The position numbers and the translations under genes were made by a program. A DNA stretch of 50,072 bases from UBA947 sp031550975 (GTDB lineage: Bacteria; Cyanobacteriota; Vampirovibrionia; Gastranaerophilales; Gastranaerophilaceae), in the NCBI GenBank assembly GCA_031550975.1, contig JAVBOC010000007.1, forward strand, positions 1 through 50,072. The letters are read 5' to 3'. Below the pieces are notes generated by a model. It made no database searches and had not been told where the DNA came from. It was given only the letters and a program-made list of their open reading frames with translations. Of this stretch, positions 31,115 through 38,427 are shown one piece after another. Each line of letters opens with the position of its first letter. Position 1 is the stretch's first letter.

Positions 31115-32488
31115 ATGAAATACCATTTTATTGCGATAGGCGGAATAGGAATGAGCGGGCTGGCAAAATATTTAATTGAGCAAGGTTTTGAGGTGTCCGG
31201 TTCGGATGTTTATGGGGGTAAATATACAAAACTGTTGGAAGAATTCGGAGCATATGTTTTTATCGGACACGATGAGGCTAATTTACCTGATGACGCTATT
31301 GTTATTGCGAGTACTGCAATTAAAGAAGACAACCCGGAGTTAAAAAAGGCGCGCAGATTGGGTTTGTCTGTGTTGCATCGTTCGGATTTGTTGGCAGAAA
31401 TTGCAAACAAAGGGGATAAGTGCTTCTTAGGCTATGCCGGAACTCACGGCAAAACCACCACAAGCGGCTTTGCGTCTTATGTTTTGGCTAAGGGCGGCTA
31501 CGACCCGTCGTATATTGTGGGCGGATTTGTTCCTGAATTAAACGCCAATGCACACGGCACTAGAGGTAAATATTTTGTCGCAGAACTTGACGAGAGCGAT
31601 GGTACGATCGTAAAATACACTCCGAATGTTGCGATAATAAACAACCTTGAACCTGATCATTTGGACTTTTTCAAAGGCGGGTTGGAAGAAATTTTGGAAA
31701 CCTTTGAAAAATTTCTTGATAATTTGCGCCCTGATGCGATTGTTCTAGCTAATGCTGACTGCGAAAATGTTATGAAGTTGGTTGAAGGGCGTGAAGTTGT
31801 AACTTACGGTTTGAGCGATGCGGATTACACTGCAAAAAATATTGAATACAATTCTGATTGCACGACTTTTGATATTTACCATAAGGGTGAGTTTTTGACT
31901 GATTTGAAAATCATTGTTAAGGGTAAACACAATGTTTATAATGCACTTTCGGTATTCGTGAGTCTAAAAGAAGCGGGCGTTGATATAGAGAAAATCAAAC
32001 CGCATTTTGCGACATTTACCGGCATGGGGCGCAGATTTGAAAAGGTCGCGGAATTAGACGGGGTAACCGTTTATGACGATTATGCGCACCATCCGACAGA
32101 AATTAAAGCGACATTAGACGCGGCGCAATCACTTGAAGGCAACGTTGTTGCCGTTTTTCAACCGCACAGATACACACGCTTAAAAGAGTTGTGGAATGAG
32201 TTTTTAAACTCGTTTGAGGGTGCTGATCGTGTTGTCGTAACTGACATTTATTCGGCTTCAGAAAATCCGATTGAAGGAATTAGCGCTGAAAAATTCACAT
32301 CTGAATTGAGCGAGAAATTAGATGTTCCTGTTGAGCATTTGAGCGGGGATATGAAAGAATTCGCGCGTGAACTCTTACCGACACTCAAATCCGACGATAT
32401 CGTAATCGGGATGGGTGCTGGCACAATCACATATTTAGGCAAAGAGTTGTTGGAAGTGCAAAGTTTAACAAGCAAAACAGATGGGTAA
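31115..32488 (+). CDS. murC: UDP-N-acetylmuramate-L-alanine ligase
   Basis: MurC adds the first L-Ala to UDP-MurNAc. The 457-residue protein has the N-terminal Rossmann block (FIAIGGIGMSGLAKYL), the ATP loop GTHGKTTT (109-116), LEPDHLDF and MGRRFE. DDYAHHPTEIKATL and the C-terminal domain also fit. It starts 4 bases after leuS with AAGGGG upstream, and murB follows. The cluster murC-murB-ddl-ftsQ is the standard wall/division arrangement. Confidence 0.97.
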   Translation: MKYHFIAIGGIGMSGLAKYLIEQGFEVSGSDVYGGKYTKLLEEFGAYVFIGHDEANLPDDAIVIASTAIKEDNPELKKARRLGLSVLHRSDLLAEIANKGDKCFLGYAGTHGKTTTSGFASYVLAKGGYDPSYIVGGFVPELNANAHGTRGKYFVAELDESDGTIVKYTPNVAIINNLEPDHLDFFKGGLEEILETFEKFLDNLRPDAIVLANADCENVMKLVEGREVVTYGLSDADYTAKNIEYNSDCTTFDIYHKGEFLTDLKIIVKGKHNVYNALSVFVSLKEAGVDIEKIKPHFATFTGMGRRFEKVAELDGVTVYDDYAHHPTEIKATLDAAQSLEGNVVAVFQPHRYTRLKELWNEFLNSFEGADRVVVTDIYSASENPIEGISAEKFTSELSEKLDVPVEHLSGDMKEFARELLPTLKSDDIVIGMGAGTITYLGKELLEVQSLTSKTDG

Positions 32489-32560
32489 AAATGTTAAAAG
32501 CCGGTATCACAAACATCATCGATGGTATAATAAAATTATGGAAAGGCGACTCCACAAATA

Positions 32561-33478
32561 TTGTGGGTTGTATTGAAAGAATTGCAAATTGAAACGCAAG
32601 AAGATTATAATATCGGTAACTTGACGACATTTCGCATTGGCGGGAATGTCGATAAACTTTTGATGCCGGCTAGTAAAGAAGAATTGCTCTTTGCGCTTGA
32701 ACAGAACCCTGATGCAAGAGTTTTCGGGAACTTGTCTAACACTTTGATTTCGTCTGAAGGTGTAAAATCCACCGTGATTTTGACCTGGAAAATGAACCAC
32801 AATTTTATCGACGGAACAACGGTTTACACTGAAAGCGGGATGAAAGGACCTTTTCTGTCGCAAAAAGTCGCGGGATTAGGTTTGAGCGGGCTTGAGTTTA
32901 TGATAGGTTTTCCGGGTACAATCGGTGGCGAAATCTATATGAACGCATCTGCGCGCGGGCAGGCAGTTTCAGACAAAATTGTTAAGGTCGAATTGTATTC
33001 ACGCGAAAAAGGTATTTTTACGCTAACCAAGGACGAAATGGAATTTGGTTACCGCACTTCGATTTGCCGCAAGGAGCCGTATATCGTTATTGGAGCGGAG
33101 TTTGAGCTTGAAGAAGGCGATAAAGAACAAATCAAATGGCGGATGGAAGAAAATAAATTATTTAGAAAGATGCACCAGCCGAATTTGGTTTTAGGCAACG
33201 CCGGCAGCACTTTCAAGAATCCACCGGACCAGTCAGCAGGAAAATTACTTGACGAAGCAGGTGCAAAAGGTTTATCAGTCGGTGGCGCAAAGGTCTGGGA
33301 AAACCACGCAAACTTTGTTGTGAATGCGTATAATGCGAGTTCGACAGATGTTTTGGAATTGATGTCGCAGATGCAGGATAGAGTTTTTGACAAATTCGGT
33401 GTAAAATTGAAACCGGAAATAGAGTTTTTAGGAAACGATGACAAGGAGCTTGAGCTATGGAAAAAACTGGTGGAGTAG
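32561..33478 (+). CDS. murB: UDP-N-acetylenolpyruvoylglucosamine reductase
   Basis: MurB is the FAD enzyme that reduces enolpyruvyl-UDP-GlcNAc to UDP-MurNAc. Up to 305 residues: TFRIGGNVDKLL, GLEFMIGFPGTIGGEIYMNA, the serine block LGNAGSTFKNP and the C-terminal LKPEIEFLG glutamate. The start is uncertain: TTG 32561 has no good ribosome site and TTG 32573 has a weak one. A TATAAT lies at 32524-32529. It overlaps ddl by 22 bases. Confidence 0.94.
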   Translation: MWVVLKELQIETQEDYNIGNLTTFRIGGNVDKLLMPASKEELLFALEQNPDARVFGNLSNTLISSEGVKSTVILTWKMNHNFIDGTTVYTESGMKGPFLSQKVAGLGLSGLEFMIGFPGTIGGEIYMNASARGQAVSDKIVKVELYSREKGIFTLTKDEMEFGYRTSICRKEPYIVIGAEFELEEGDKEQIKWRMEENKLFRKMHQPNLVLGNAGSTFKNPPDQSAGKLLDEAGAKGLSVGGAKVWENHANFVVNAYNASSTDVLELMSQMQDRVFDKFGVKLKPEIEFLGNDDKELELWKKLVE

Positions 33479-34470
33479 GGGTAAATAATAGAATTGATAA
33501 GGACGCGAAGATTGCCGTTTTATATGGCGGAATGTCATCAGAGCGTGAGGTTTCATTGCGTTCGGGTAAAAATTGCCACGCGGCACTTCAACGTTTGGGC
33601 TTCAAAAACGCAGAATTAGTTGATGTTGATGAAACTGTTGCCCAGACTCTTAAATCCGGCGGTTACGAGATTGCTTACAACGCACTCCACGGGAAATATG
33701 GTGAAGACGGCTGTATTCCTGGGCTTTTAGAAATCTTAAAAATCCCGTACACAGGCTGCGGCGTTATGTCGAGCTCTGTATGTATGCACAAGGAATACAC
33801 TAAGCGCCTGCTTGCAGCAAACGGAATCCCGCTGATTAAATCGGTTTTCGTTGTGGCCGGGGAAGACGTTCATGAAAAAACGAAAGATTTAAAATATCCG
33901 CTGATTACAAAGCCTGTGAGCGAAGGTTCAAGCTTTGGGATGACAAAAGTTAACTCGCCGGAAGAACTTCAGGCAGCTTATGACGAGGCGATAAAATATA
34001 ATCCCGATGTGTTGATTGAAGAATATCTTGTCGGAATCAGCGCGACTGTGGGGGTTTTAGAATGCAACGGCAAAACTTTTGCAACTGAAATCTTAGAGCT
34101 GCGTCCGAAAAACGAGTGGTATGATTACGAGGCAAAGTATACAAAAGGGATGACGGAATTTATTTTGCCAGCGCAAATTAGCGATGAGATGACAAAACGT
34201 GTTAAGGATATCGCGGTTCAGGCGTTCCAAGCAGCGGGTTGCAGCGGGGTCAGTAGGGTAGATTTTCTTATAGTTGCCTCTCAACCAACAACTACGAATC
34301 AAACAAATATCGACGCAGATAATGAAAAAATCCCTTACGTTCTTGAAATTAACACAAGCCCTGGGATGACCGACACGAGTGATTTGCCGGCTCAGGCTGC
34401 CGTTATGGGAATTGACTACGACAATTTAGTATTGACAATCCTAAATAGTGCGGGACTAAATAAAGGGTAG
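33457..34470 (+). CDS. ddl: D-alanine-D-alanine ligase
   Basis: Ddl is the ATP-grasp enzyme that joins two D-Ala. The 337-residue protein has KIAVLYGGMSSEREVSLRSG, YTGCGVMSSS, the KPVSEGSSFGM loop and EINTSPGMTDTSDLP. The usual GRE segment of the central domain reads LVGISATVGVL here, a small departure. I use ATG 33457 (AAGGAG 8-9 bases upstream) within the end of murB. ftsQ follows after 9 bases. Confidence 0.95.
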   Translation: MEKTGGVGVNNRIDKDAKIAVLYGGMSSEREVSLRSGKNCHAALQRLGFKNAELVDVDETVAQTLKSGGYEIAYNALHGKYGEDGCIPGLLEILKIPYTGCGVMSSSVCMHKEYTKRLLAANGIPLIKSVFVVAGEDVHEKTKDLKYPLITKPVSEGSSFGMTKVNSPEELQAAYDEAIKYNPDVLIEEYLVGISATVGVLECNGKTFATEILELRPKNEWYDYEAKYTKGMTEFILPAQISDEMTKRVKDIAVQAFQAAGCSGVSRVDFLIVASQPTTTNQTNIDADNEKIPYVLEINTSPGMTDTSDLPAQAAVMGIDYDNLVLTILNSAGLNKG

Positions 34471-34479
34471 GGGTAAAGG

Positions 34480-35403
34480 ATGACAGAACAGCCCAACTCA
34501 AATCGAAATCCAAAAAGAGTGCCGGCCAGGACGAATGTGGCTCAAAAGCGCAGAATCAGGAAAAAGGCGGTCGACAACGAGCGTATCGCTAAAATTGAGC
34601 GGCGCGGACGGGTTGTGCGCAAAGGACGTGCAAAACGTGAGCGCAGAAATGCGCTTATTAGATTTTTATTAACACTGCTTGTGCTTACAGGGCTTTATTA
34701 TGCTGTTATAAACGAAGGCTGGTTCTTACCATATAATGCTTTTAATGATGGCGTTTCAGTGCAGGTTGTGGGGAATAAAATAGTTCAATCAAGCAAAATC
34801 ATCTCTCTTTTAAGAGATAGTAAAGTTCCGAGCGTGCCGATTTATTTGATGCGCACCTCCGGAATAAAAAAACAAGTTGCAGAGTTGTCTCCTGTTAATG
34901 CTGTTTATATCAGACGTTATGCTTTCCCGGCGCGAATTCAGGTTATTGTACGTGAAAAAATTCCTGCTGTTACAATTTATCCTGATTTAAAAGCAGAACC
35001 GAGTGCGTTTATGACCCAAGACGGTACTTTAATCGGAAGCAGCTACCTGCCGTTAAATAAAGAATTTAAAACAATTCAGGTGCTTTCTACAGGCGCCAAG
35101 GGCGACGATTATACCAAATGGAACGAAGCAAAGGTTTTGGAGATCCAAAAGATTGTAAATTATATCGAAACCTTCTCTGGCGAACCGGTTGAATATTTGG
35201 ACTTGAGAAACCCGGAAGATATTTATATTAAAATTAAAACGGTTAATATTCGTCTGGGAAAACAGGACGAAAATATTTACGAACGAATGGTGCGAATCCC
35301 ATCACTAATGCCTGAAGTCAAAAAGCTCGGTGAAAAGGTTAAATACCTCGACCTGAGTTGGGAACGAGTCAGTTATATCAAACTTAAAGGTAAGGCGAAA
35401 TGA
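34480..35403 (+). CDS. ftsQ: Cell division protein FtsQ/DivIB
   Basis: A bitopic divisome protein linking early and late division proteins. The 307-residue protein has a long basic cytoplasmic tail (1-57), one membrane helix (about 58-77) and a POTRA domain (about 91-160: VSVQVVGNKIVQSSKIISLL). An FtsQ beta domain with YIRRYAFPARIQVIVREKIP follows. Position after ddl is typical. It overlaps nadE by 4 bases (ATGA), which is not typical and ties division to NAD synthesis in one transcript. Confidence 0.9.
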   Translation: MTEQPNSNRNPKRVPARTNVAQKRRIRKKAVDNERIAKIERRGRVVRKGRAKRERRNALIRFLLTLLVLTGLYYAVINEGWFLPYNAFNDGVSVQVVGNKIVQSSKIISLLRDSKVPSVPIYLMRTSGIKKQVAELSPVNAVYIRRYAFPARIQVIVREKIPAVTIYPDLKAEPSAFMTQDGTLIGSSYLPLNKEFKTIQVLSTGAKGDDYTKWNEAKVLEIQKIVNYIETFSGEPVEYLDLRNPEDIYIKIKTVNIRLGKQDENIYERMVRIPSLMPEVKKLGEKVKYLDLSWERVSYIKLKGKAK

Positions 35404-36785
35404 AACTAACGTTAGCGCAAATCAGACTAAAAACAGGCGATTTTGAGTTTAACTTTAATCGTATCGTCAGCGCTGTTGAAAAATCGCAAGGCGATTTGAT
35501 TATTCTGCCGCAAGTTGGTTTTGCAAGCCTTGGCGGCAAAGACCTTTGCTTCGATACGGCATGTCAGAATAGTCAGAATGATTTGTATGGCAAGGTCGCA
35601 AAACGCTTTCCCCAAAAAAATATTTTACTCGGTGATGTTTTAATCTGCGGGGGTAAAATCTCAAAATACGAAAATGGCATGTTTGAAGGGTTGGAAATTC
35701 TTGCGCAAAACCGCTACTTTACGATGAATTCTATGAACCATTCAACCATTCAACCATCCGACCATTCAACTAAATTTATCTATGTGAACGCAGTCGCTCA
35801 AGTTGATGAAAACATTTACGCGGGTGGAAGTTTTGTCCAAAACGCAGCAGGTGAAATCATTTATCAGGCTCCGCTTTGCAAAGAAGATATTATAGATATT
35901 GATTTTTCAGACAATATCTCCCTCGCCCAACAAGAGAGGGCTGAGGTGAGGGGACAATCCCAAGAGCAGCAGGTGATTGATGTTGTAACTTTTGCGCTGC
36001 GTGAATATTGCGAAAACACTGGGTTCAAACAAGTTATCTTGGGGCTTTCCGGCGGAATTGACAGTGCGTTGAGTGCGGTGCTGGCGGTTAAGGCTCTGGG
36101 TGCAGAAAATGTTTTTGGGGTGCTGATGCCGAGTATGTATTCCTCTAAAGGCAGTGTTGATGATGCTTTGAAACTGGCGCAAAACCTTGGTATAAAAACC
36201 GAAAAGCATCCAATCACGCCGCTTTTTGATAATTTCATGGACACAATTGTAAACGATAAACGCGGCGATTTAGCTGAGGAAAATCTGCAAGCACGTTTGC
36301 GGATGCTTATTTTGATGTTCTTCTCAAACAGAGGGGGCAAATTATTGTTGGCTAATAGTAATAAGTCAGAATCGGCTGTGGGTTATGGAACGCTTTACGG
36401 CGATATGGCGGGCGGGTTCAATATGATTGCGGATTTGACCAAAACTAATGTTTATAAAATTGCGAATTATATAAACAAAGACAGTGAAATTATCCCGCAC
36501 GAAACCATCGAAAAGCCGCCGTCAGCGGAACTTCGACCAGACCAAAAAGATCAGGACAGCCTGCCGGATTATGAAATTTTAGATGATATTATTGAAATGC
36601 ATATCGAGCAGCAGAAGCCGCTTGAAGAAGTTTATGCCATATATGACAAAACTTTAGTGGACGATATTATAAAACGGATTTGTCGCGCAGAATTCAAACG
36701 TCGACAGGCAACTCTTGGGGTGCGCCTTACTGATCGCTCATTCTGCTATGGGGTCAACCTGCCGATTGTGCAGAAATATTACTAA
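35400..36785 (+). CDS. nadE: NAD synthetase with degenerate glutaminase domain
   Basis: NadE makes NAD from deamido-NAD and ATP. The C-terminal synthetase domain is complete: SGGIDS at 217-222, ANSNKSE, YGTLYGDMAGG and RAEFKRRQ. The N-terminal nitrilase-like glutaminase domain is short (about 165 residues instead of about 260). Position 38 has Gln where the catalytic Glu is expected (LPQVG). The region with the catalytic Cys (ICED...ASPF) is absent: the sequence passes from QNRYF to a repeat-encoded NHSTIQPSDHST (113-124) and then to YVNAVAQVDE. The enzyme probably uses free ammonia. A second repeat encodes about 174-186. Confidence 0.9.
   Translation: MKLTLAQIRLKTGDFEFNFNRIVSAVEKSQGDLIILPQVGFASLGGKDLCFDTACQNSQNDLYGKVAKRFPQKNILLGDVLICGGKISKYENGMFEGLEILAQNRYFTMNSMNHSTIQPSDHSTKFIYVNAVAQVDENIYAGGSFVQNAAGEIIYQAPLCKEDIIDIDFSDNISLAQQERAEVRGQSQEQQVIDVVTFALREYCENTGFKQVILGLSGGIDSALSAVLAVKALGAENVFGVLMPSMYSSKGSVDDALKLAQNLGIKTEKHPITPLFDNFMDTIVNDKRGDLAEENLQARLRMLILMFFSNRGGKLLLANSNKSESAVGYGTLYGDMAGGFNMIADLTKTNVYKIANYINKDSEIIPHETIEKPPSAELRPDQKDQDSLPDYEILDDIIEMHIEQQKPLEEVYAIYDKTLVDDIIKRICRAEFKRRQATLGVRLTDRSFCYGVNLPIVQKYY
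35736..35773. repeat. Octamer tandem repeat inside nadE
   Basis: AACCATTC, AACCATTC, AACCATCC, GACCATTC, AACTAA; in frame, giving NHSTIQPSDHST. Same family as in leuS and beside cobO. Confidence 0.9.
35920..35953. repeat. CCTCGCCC/GGTGAGGGG repeat inside nadE
   Basis: CCCTCGCCC, GAGAGGG and GAGGTGAGGGG in the order seen at 2226-2297. It encodes ISLAQQERAEVRGQ in the linker between the two NadE domains. Confidence 0.6.
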
Positions 36786-36811
36786 TTGTTTCTGAAATTT
36801 GTCTTTCGGGC

Positions 36812-36905
36812 TTGCACGTAAATTTTTACATGCTACTATTGAGGTTGACTCTTATGGCTTTGGTATGCCAAAGGGCTCAAATATTACACTAGCGCGCTTA
36901 TTGCG
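36812..36905 (+). promoter_or_regulatory. Promoter and structured leader of rpmI-rplT
   Basis: TTGCAC (36812-36817) and TACTAT (36834-36839), 16-base spacer. The leader has hairpins CTTTGG/CCAAAG and AGCGC/GCGCT before the GAAAGG site. L20 often represses its own operon through such a leader. infC, the usual first gene, is absent. Confidence 0.55.
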
Positions 36906-36926
36906 CTGTAACGAAAGGAAAAGAAA

Positions 36927-37136
36927 ATGCCAAAAATGAAAACACACAAGTCTGCGGCGAAACGCTACAAAGTTACCGCTACGGGCAAAATCGTCAGAAG
37001 AACCGCGGGCATAGGCCACCTTCTTCAGCACAAATCAGGTTCCAGAAAACGCAGAATCTTTAAAACAATTTCAATTTCTGATTCACATTTCAAATTGATC
37101 TCTAAAGAACTGCCTTACAAGAAGTATGCAAGATAG
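36927..37136 (+). CDS. rpmI: 50S ribosomal protein L35
   Basis: Ribosomal protein bL35, 69 residues, basic, with the family start MPKMKTHKSAAKRYKVTATG, HLLQHKS and the end LPYKKYAR. GAAAGG precedes the ATG. rplT follows after 9 bases in the conserved order. Confidence 0.97.
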   Translation: MPKMKTHKSAAKRYKVTATGKIVRRTAGIGHLLQHKSGSRKRRIFKTISISDSHFKLISKELPYKKYAR

Positions 37137-37145
37137 GAGGCAGCA

Positions 37146-37490
37146 ATGAGAGTAAAACGTGGAAATGTAAGTCGTAAAAGACACAAAAAAGTACTTAAAT
37201 TAGCTAAAGGTTTTATCGGCGCTAGAAGCAGAATCTTTAAAGTTGCTAATATTGCTGTTATGAAAGCATTGAAATATGCTTACAGAGACAGACGTAACAA
37301 AAAACGCGATATGCGTCGTTTGTGGATTGTTCGTATCAACGCGGCAGTTCGCGAGCGCGGTATGAGCTATTCGAGATTCGTTAATGCTTGTAAAAAAGCT
37401 GAAATCATCGTTAACAGAAAAATGCTTTCTGACTTAGCAGTTAGAGATCCGGAAGCATTTGACGTTGTATTTGCAGCAGCAACTAAGTAG
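37146..37490 (+). CDS. rplT: 50S ribosomal protein L20
   Basis: Ribosomal protein bL20, 114 residues, with MRVKRGNVSRKRHKKVLKLA, the long basic N-terminal helix, RDRRNKKRDMRRLWIVRINA and the globular C-terminus. It binds 23S rRNA early in assembly and usually represses its operon. GGAGG precedes the ATG. A dispersed repeat begins right at the stop codon, before the terminator. Confidence 0.97.
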   Translation: MRVKRGNVSRKRHKKVLKLAKGFIGARSRIFKVANIAVMKALKYAYRDRRNKKRDMRRLWIVRINAAVRERGMSYSRFVNACKKAEIIVNRKMLSDLAVRDPEAFDVVFAAATK

Positions 37491-37600
37491 CGCAAGCGAG
37501 CAGAGAATGGAGTGGCTGCCGACTCAATCGGCTATCTGCAGGATAAGCGAGGCAGACACGGATATTCGTTTCATGCGAGCGTAGCAAGACAGCGTATGCT
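37491..37600 (+). repeat. Palindromic dispersed repeat, GCGCAAGCGAGC family
   Basis: Starts CGCAAGCGAGCAGAG directly after the rplT stop and ends GCGAGCGTAGCAAGACAGCG. Third locus of the family, more diverged in the middle than the 19764 copies. Confidence 0.8.
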
Positions 37601-37612
37601 AAAATAAACTAA

Positions 37613-37651
37613 TAAAGCGTCGAACTTTTTATGGGTTCGGCGCTTTTTTTC
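37613..37651 (+). terminator. Terminator of rpmI-rplT
   Basis: AAGCGTCGAAC pairs with GTTCGGCGCTT (one G-T) around an 8-base loop, then T7. Confidence 0.85.
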
Positions 37652-37893
37652 ATAAGACTTCCAGTCTTTTGAAATGCTCTCACTGTCTTGGAATATGGCG
37701 CGTTCGGAAAACTCAACGTTTCCCTCACAATGTGCGTTTGCTTCGCTGCGCGCACCGCCAATTCCGCTCGCAAATGCGAAAACAAGTTTTCTATTTGACT
37801 CATTCGTTTTTTCATAAGACTTCCAGTCTTTTGAAATGCTCTCACTCGCAAATGCGAAAACAAGTTTTCTATTTGGCTCATTCGTTTTTTCAT
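37648..37893. repeat. Nested direct repeats around element F
   Basis: TTTTTTCATAAGACTTCCAG through GCTCTCACT occurs at 37646-37684 and 37806-37848. CTCGCAAATGCGAAAACAAG through TCATTCG occurs at 37767-37815 and 37846-37888. The minus-strand frame across it (37893-37609) repeats MKKRMSQIENLFSHLR but lacks other gene signs, so I treat it as repeat sequence. Confidence 0.65.
37690..37765 (-). ncRNA. Three-way-junction element, copy F
   Basis: On the minus strand P1 is GGAAT/ATTCC plus TGGCG/CGCCA with the bulged T at the same place. P2 is GTGCG/CGCAC. P3 is GGGAAA/TTTTCC between GA/GA. The tail CCAAGACAG matches copies A and C. Confidence 0.6.
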
Positions 37894-37930
37894 AAAAGTT
37901 TACAAAAACGCAATTTTTTTCTAAAAAATC

Positions 37931-37947
37931 ACTTTATATAAATAAGG
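37931..37947 (+). promoter_or_regulatory. ACTTTATATAAATAAGG promoter motif
   Basis: Same -10 type as at 20184, 27226 and 43272. No clear TGTAAC direct repeat lies 42 bases upstream, only an inverted half-site (TTTACA) at 37899. Confidence 0.45.
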
Positions 37948-37974
37948 TAGGTTTAAAATTTAATAGGTGGTCTT

Positions 37975-38427
37975 ATGTTCAATATAGAAGGCGGATATGA
38001 TATTCCGGTAACATCAAGAGATATAGGCATGGCTTCGCTCAACAACCCTTTTGCTATGGGAATGGGGATGGGATTTGGTTTAGGAATGACGCCAATGATG
38101 CCAATGATGCCGTTGGCGCCGATGACTCCGACTTATTTAAACGGGGTTCAGATGCAGAAACCGATTGGCGAAGACAAATTCATGGCTGTTAAAGCAAAAA
38201 AAGCATCAGAAGATAAAAGTGTTTTGGCTAAAGCAGGACTATTCCTGGCAGCTTGCACAGGTATAGGTTTAGCAACAAGATACTTCACTAAGAGCAACAA
38301 AGCTTCAAATGGCGTAGTAAACTGGATGAAAACAAAGTGGACGTCGTTGAATGTGGGCGACAAGCTAAAAGCACCATTTAGATGGATATCTAATTTAAGA
38401 ACCAAAACTCCGCCAATTACGCCTTAG
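37975..38427 (+). CDS. Met/Pro/Gly-rich small protein, unrecognised
   Basis: The 150-residue protein has an N-terminal low-complexity part rich in Met, Pro and Gly (GMGMGFGLGMTPMMPMMPLA). A basic linker, one hydrophobic helix (about 85-101, AKAGLFLAACTGIGLATRY) and a basic C-terminal half follow. AGGTGG precedes the ATG. It converges on clpB, the two stop codons overlapping. Probably membrane-associated; function unknown. Confidence 0.65.
   Translation: MFNIEGGYDIPVTSRDIGMASLNNPFAMGMGMGFGLGMTPMMPMMPLAPMTPTYLNGVQMQKPIGEDKFMAVKAKKASEDKSVLAKAGLFLAACTGIGLATRYFTKSNKASNGVVNWMKTKWTSLNVGDKLKAPFRWISNLRTKTPPITP

Noticed and set aside
37609..37893. 94-residue minus-strand frame with repeated MKKRMSQIENLFSHLR
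   Set aside because: It is made of nested direct repeats and a junction element, runs against the rplT terminator, and has no promoter or independent coding sign.
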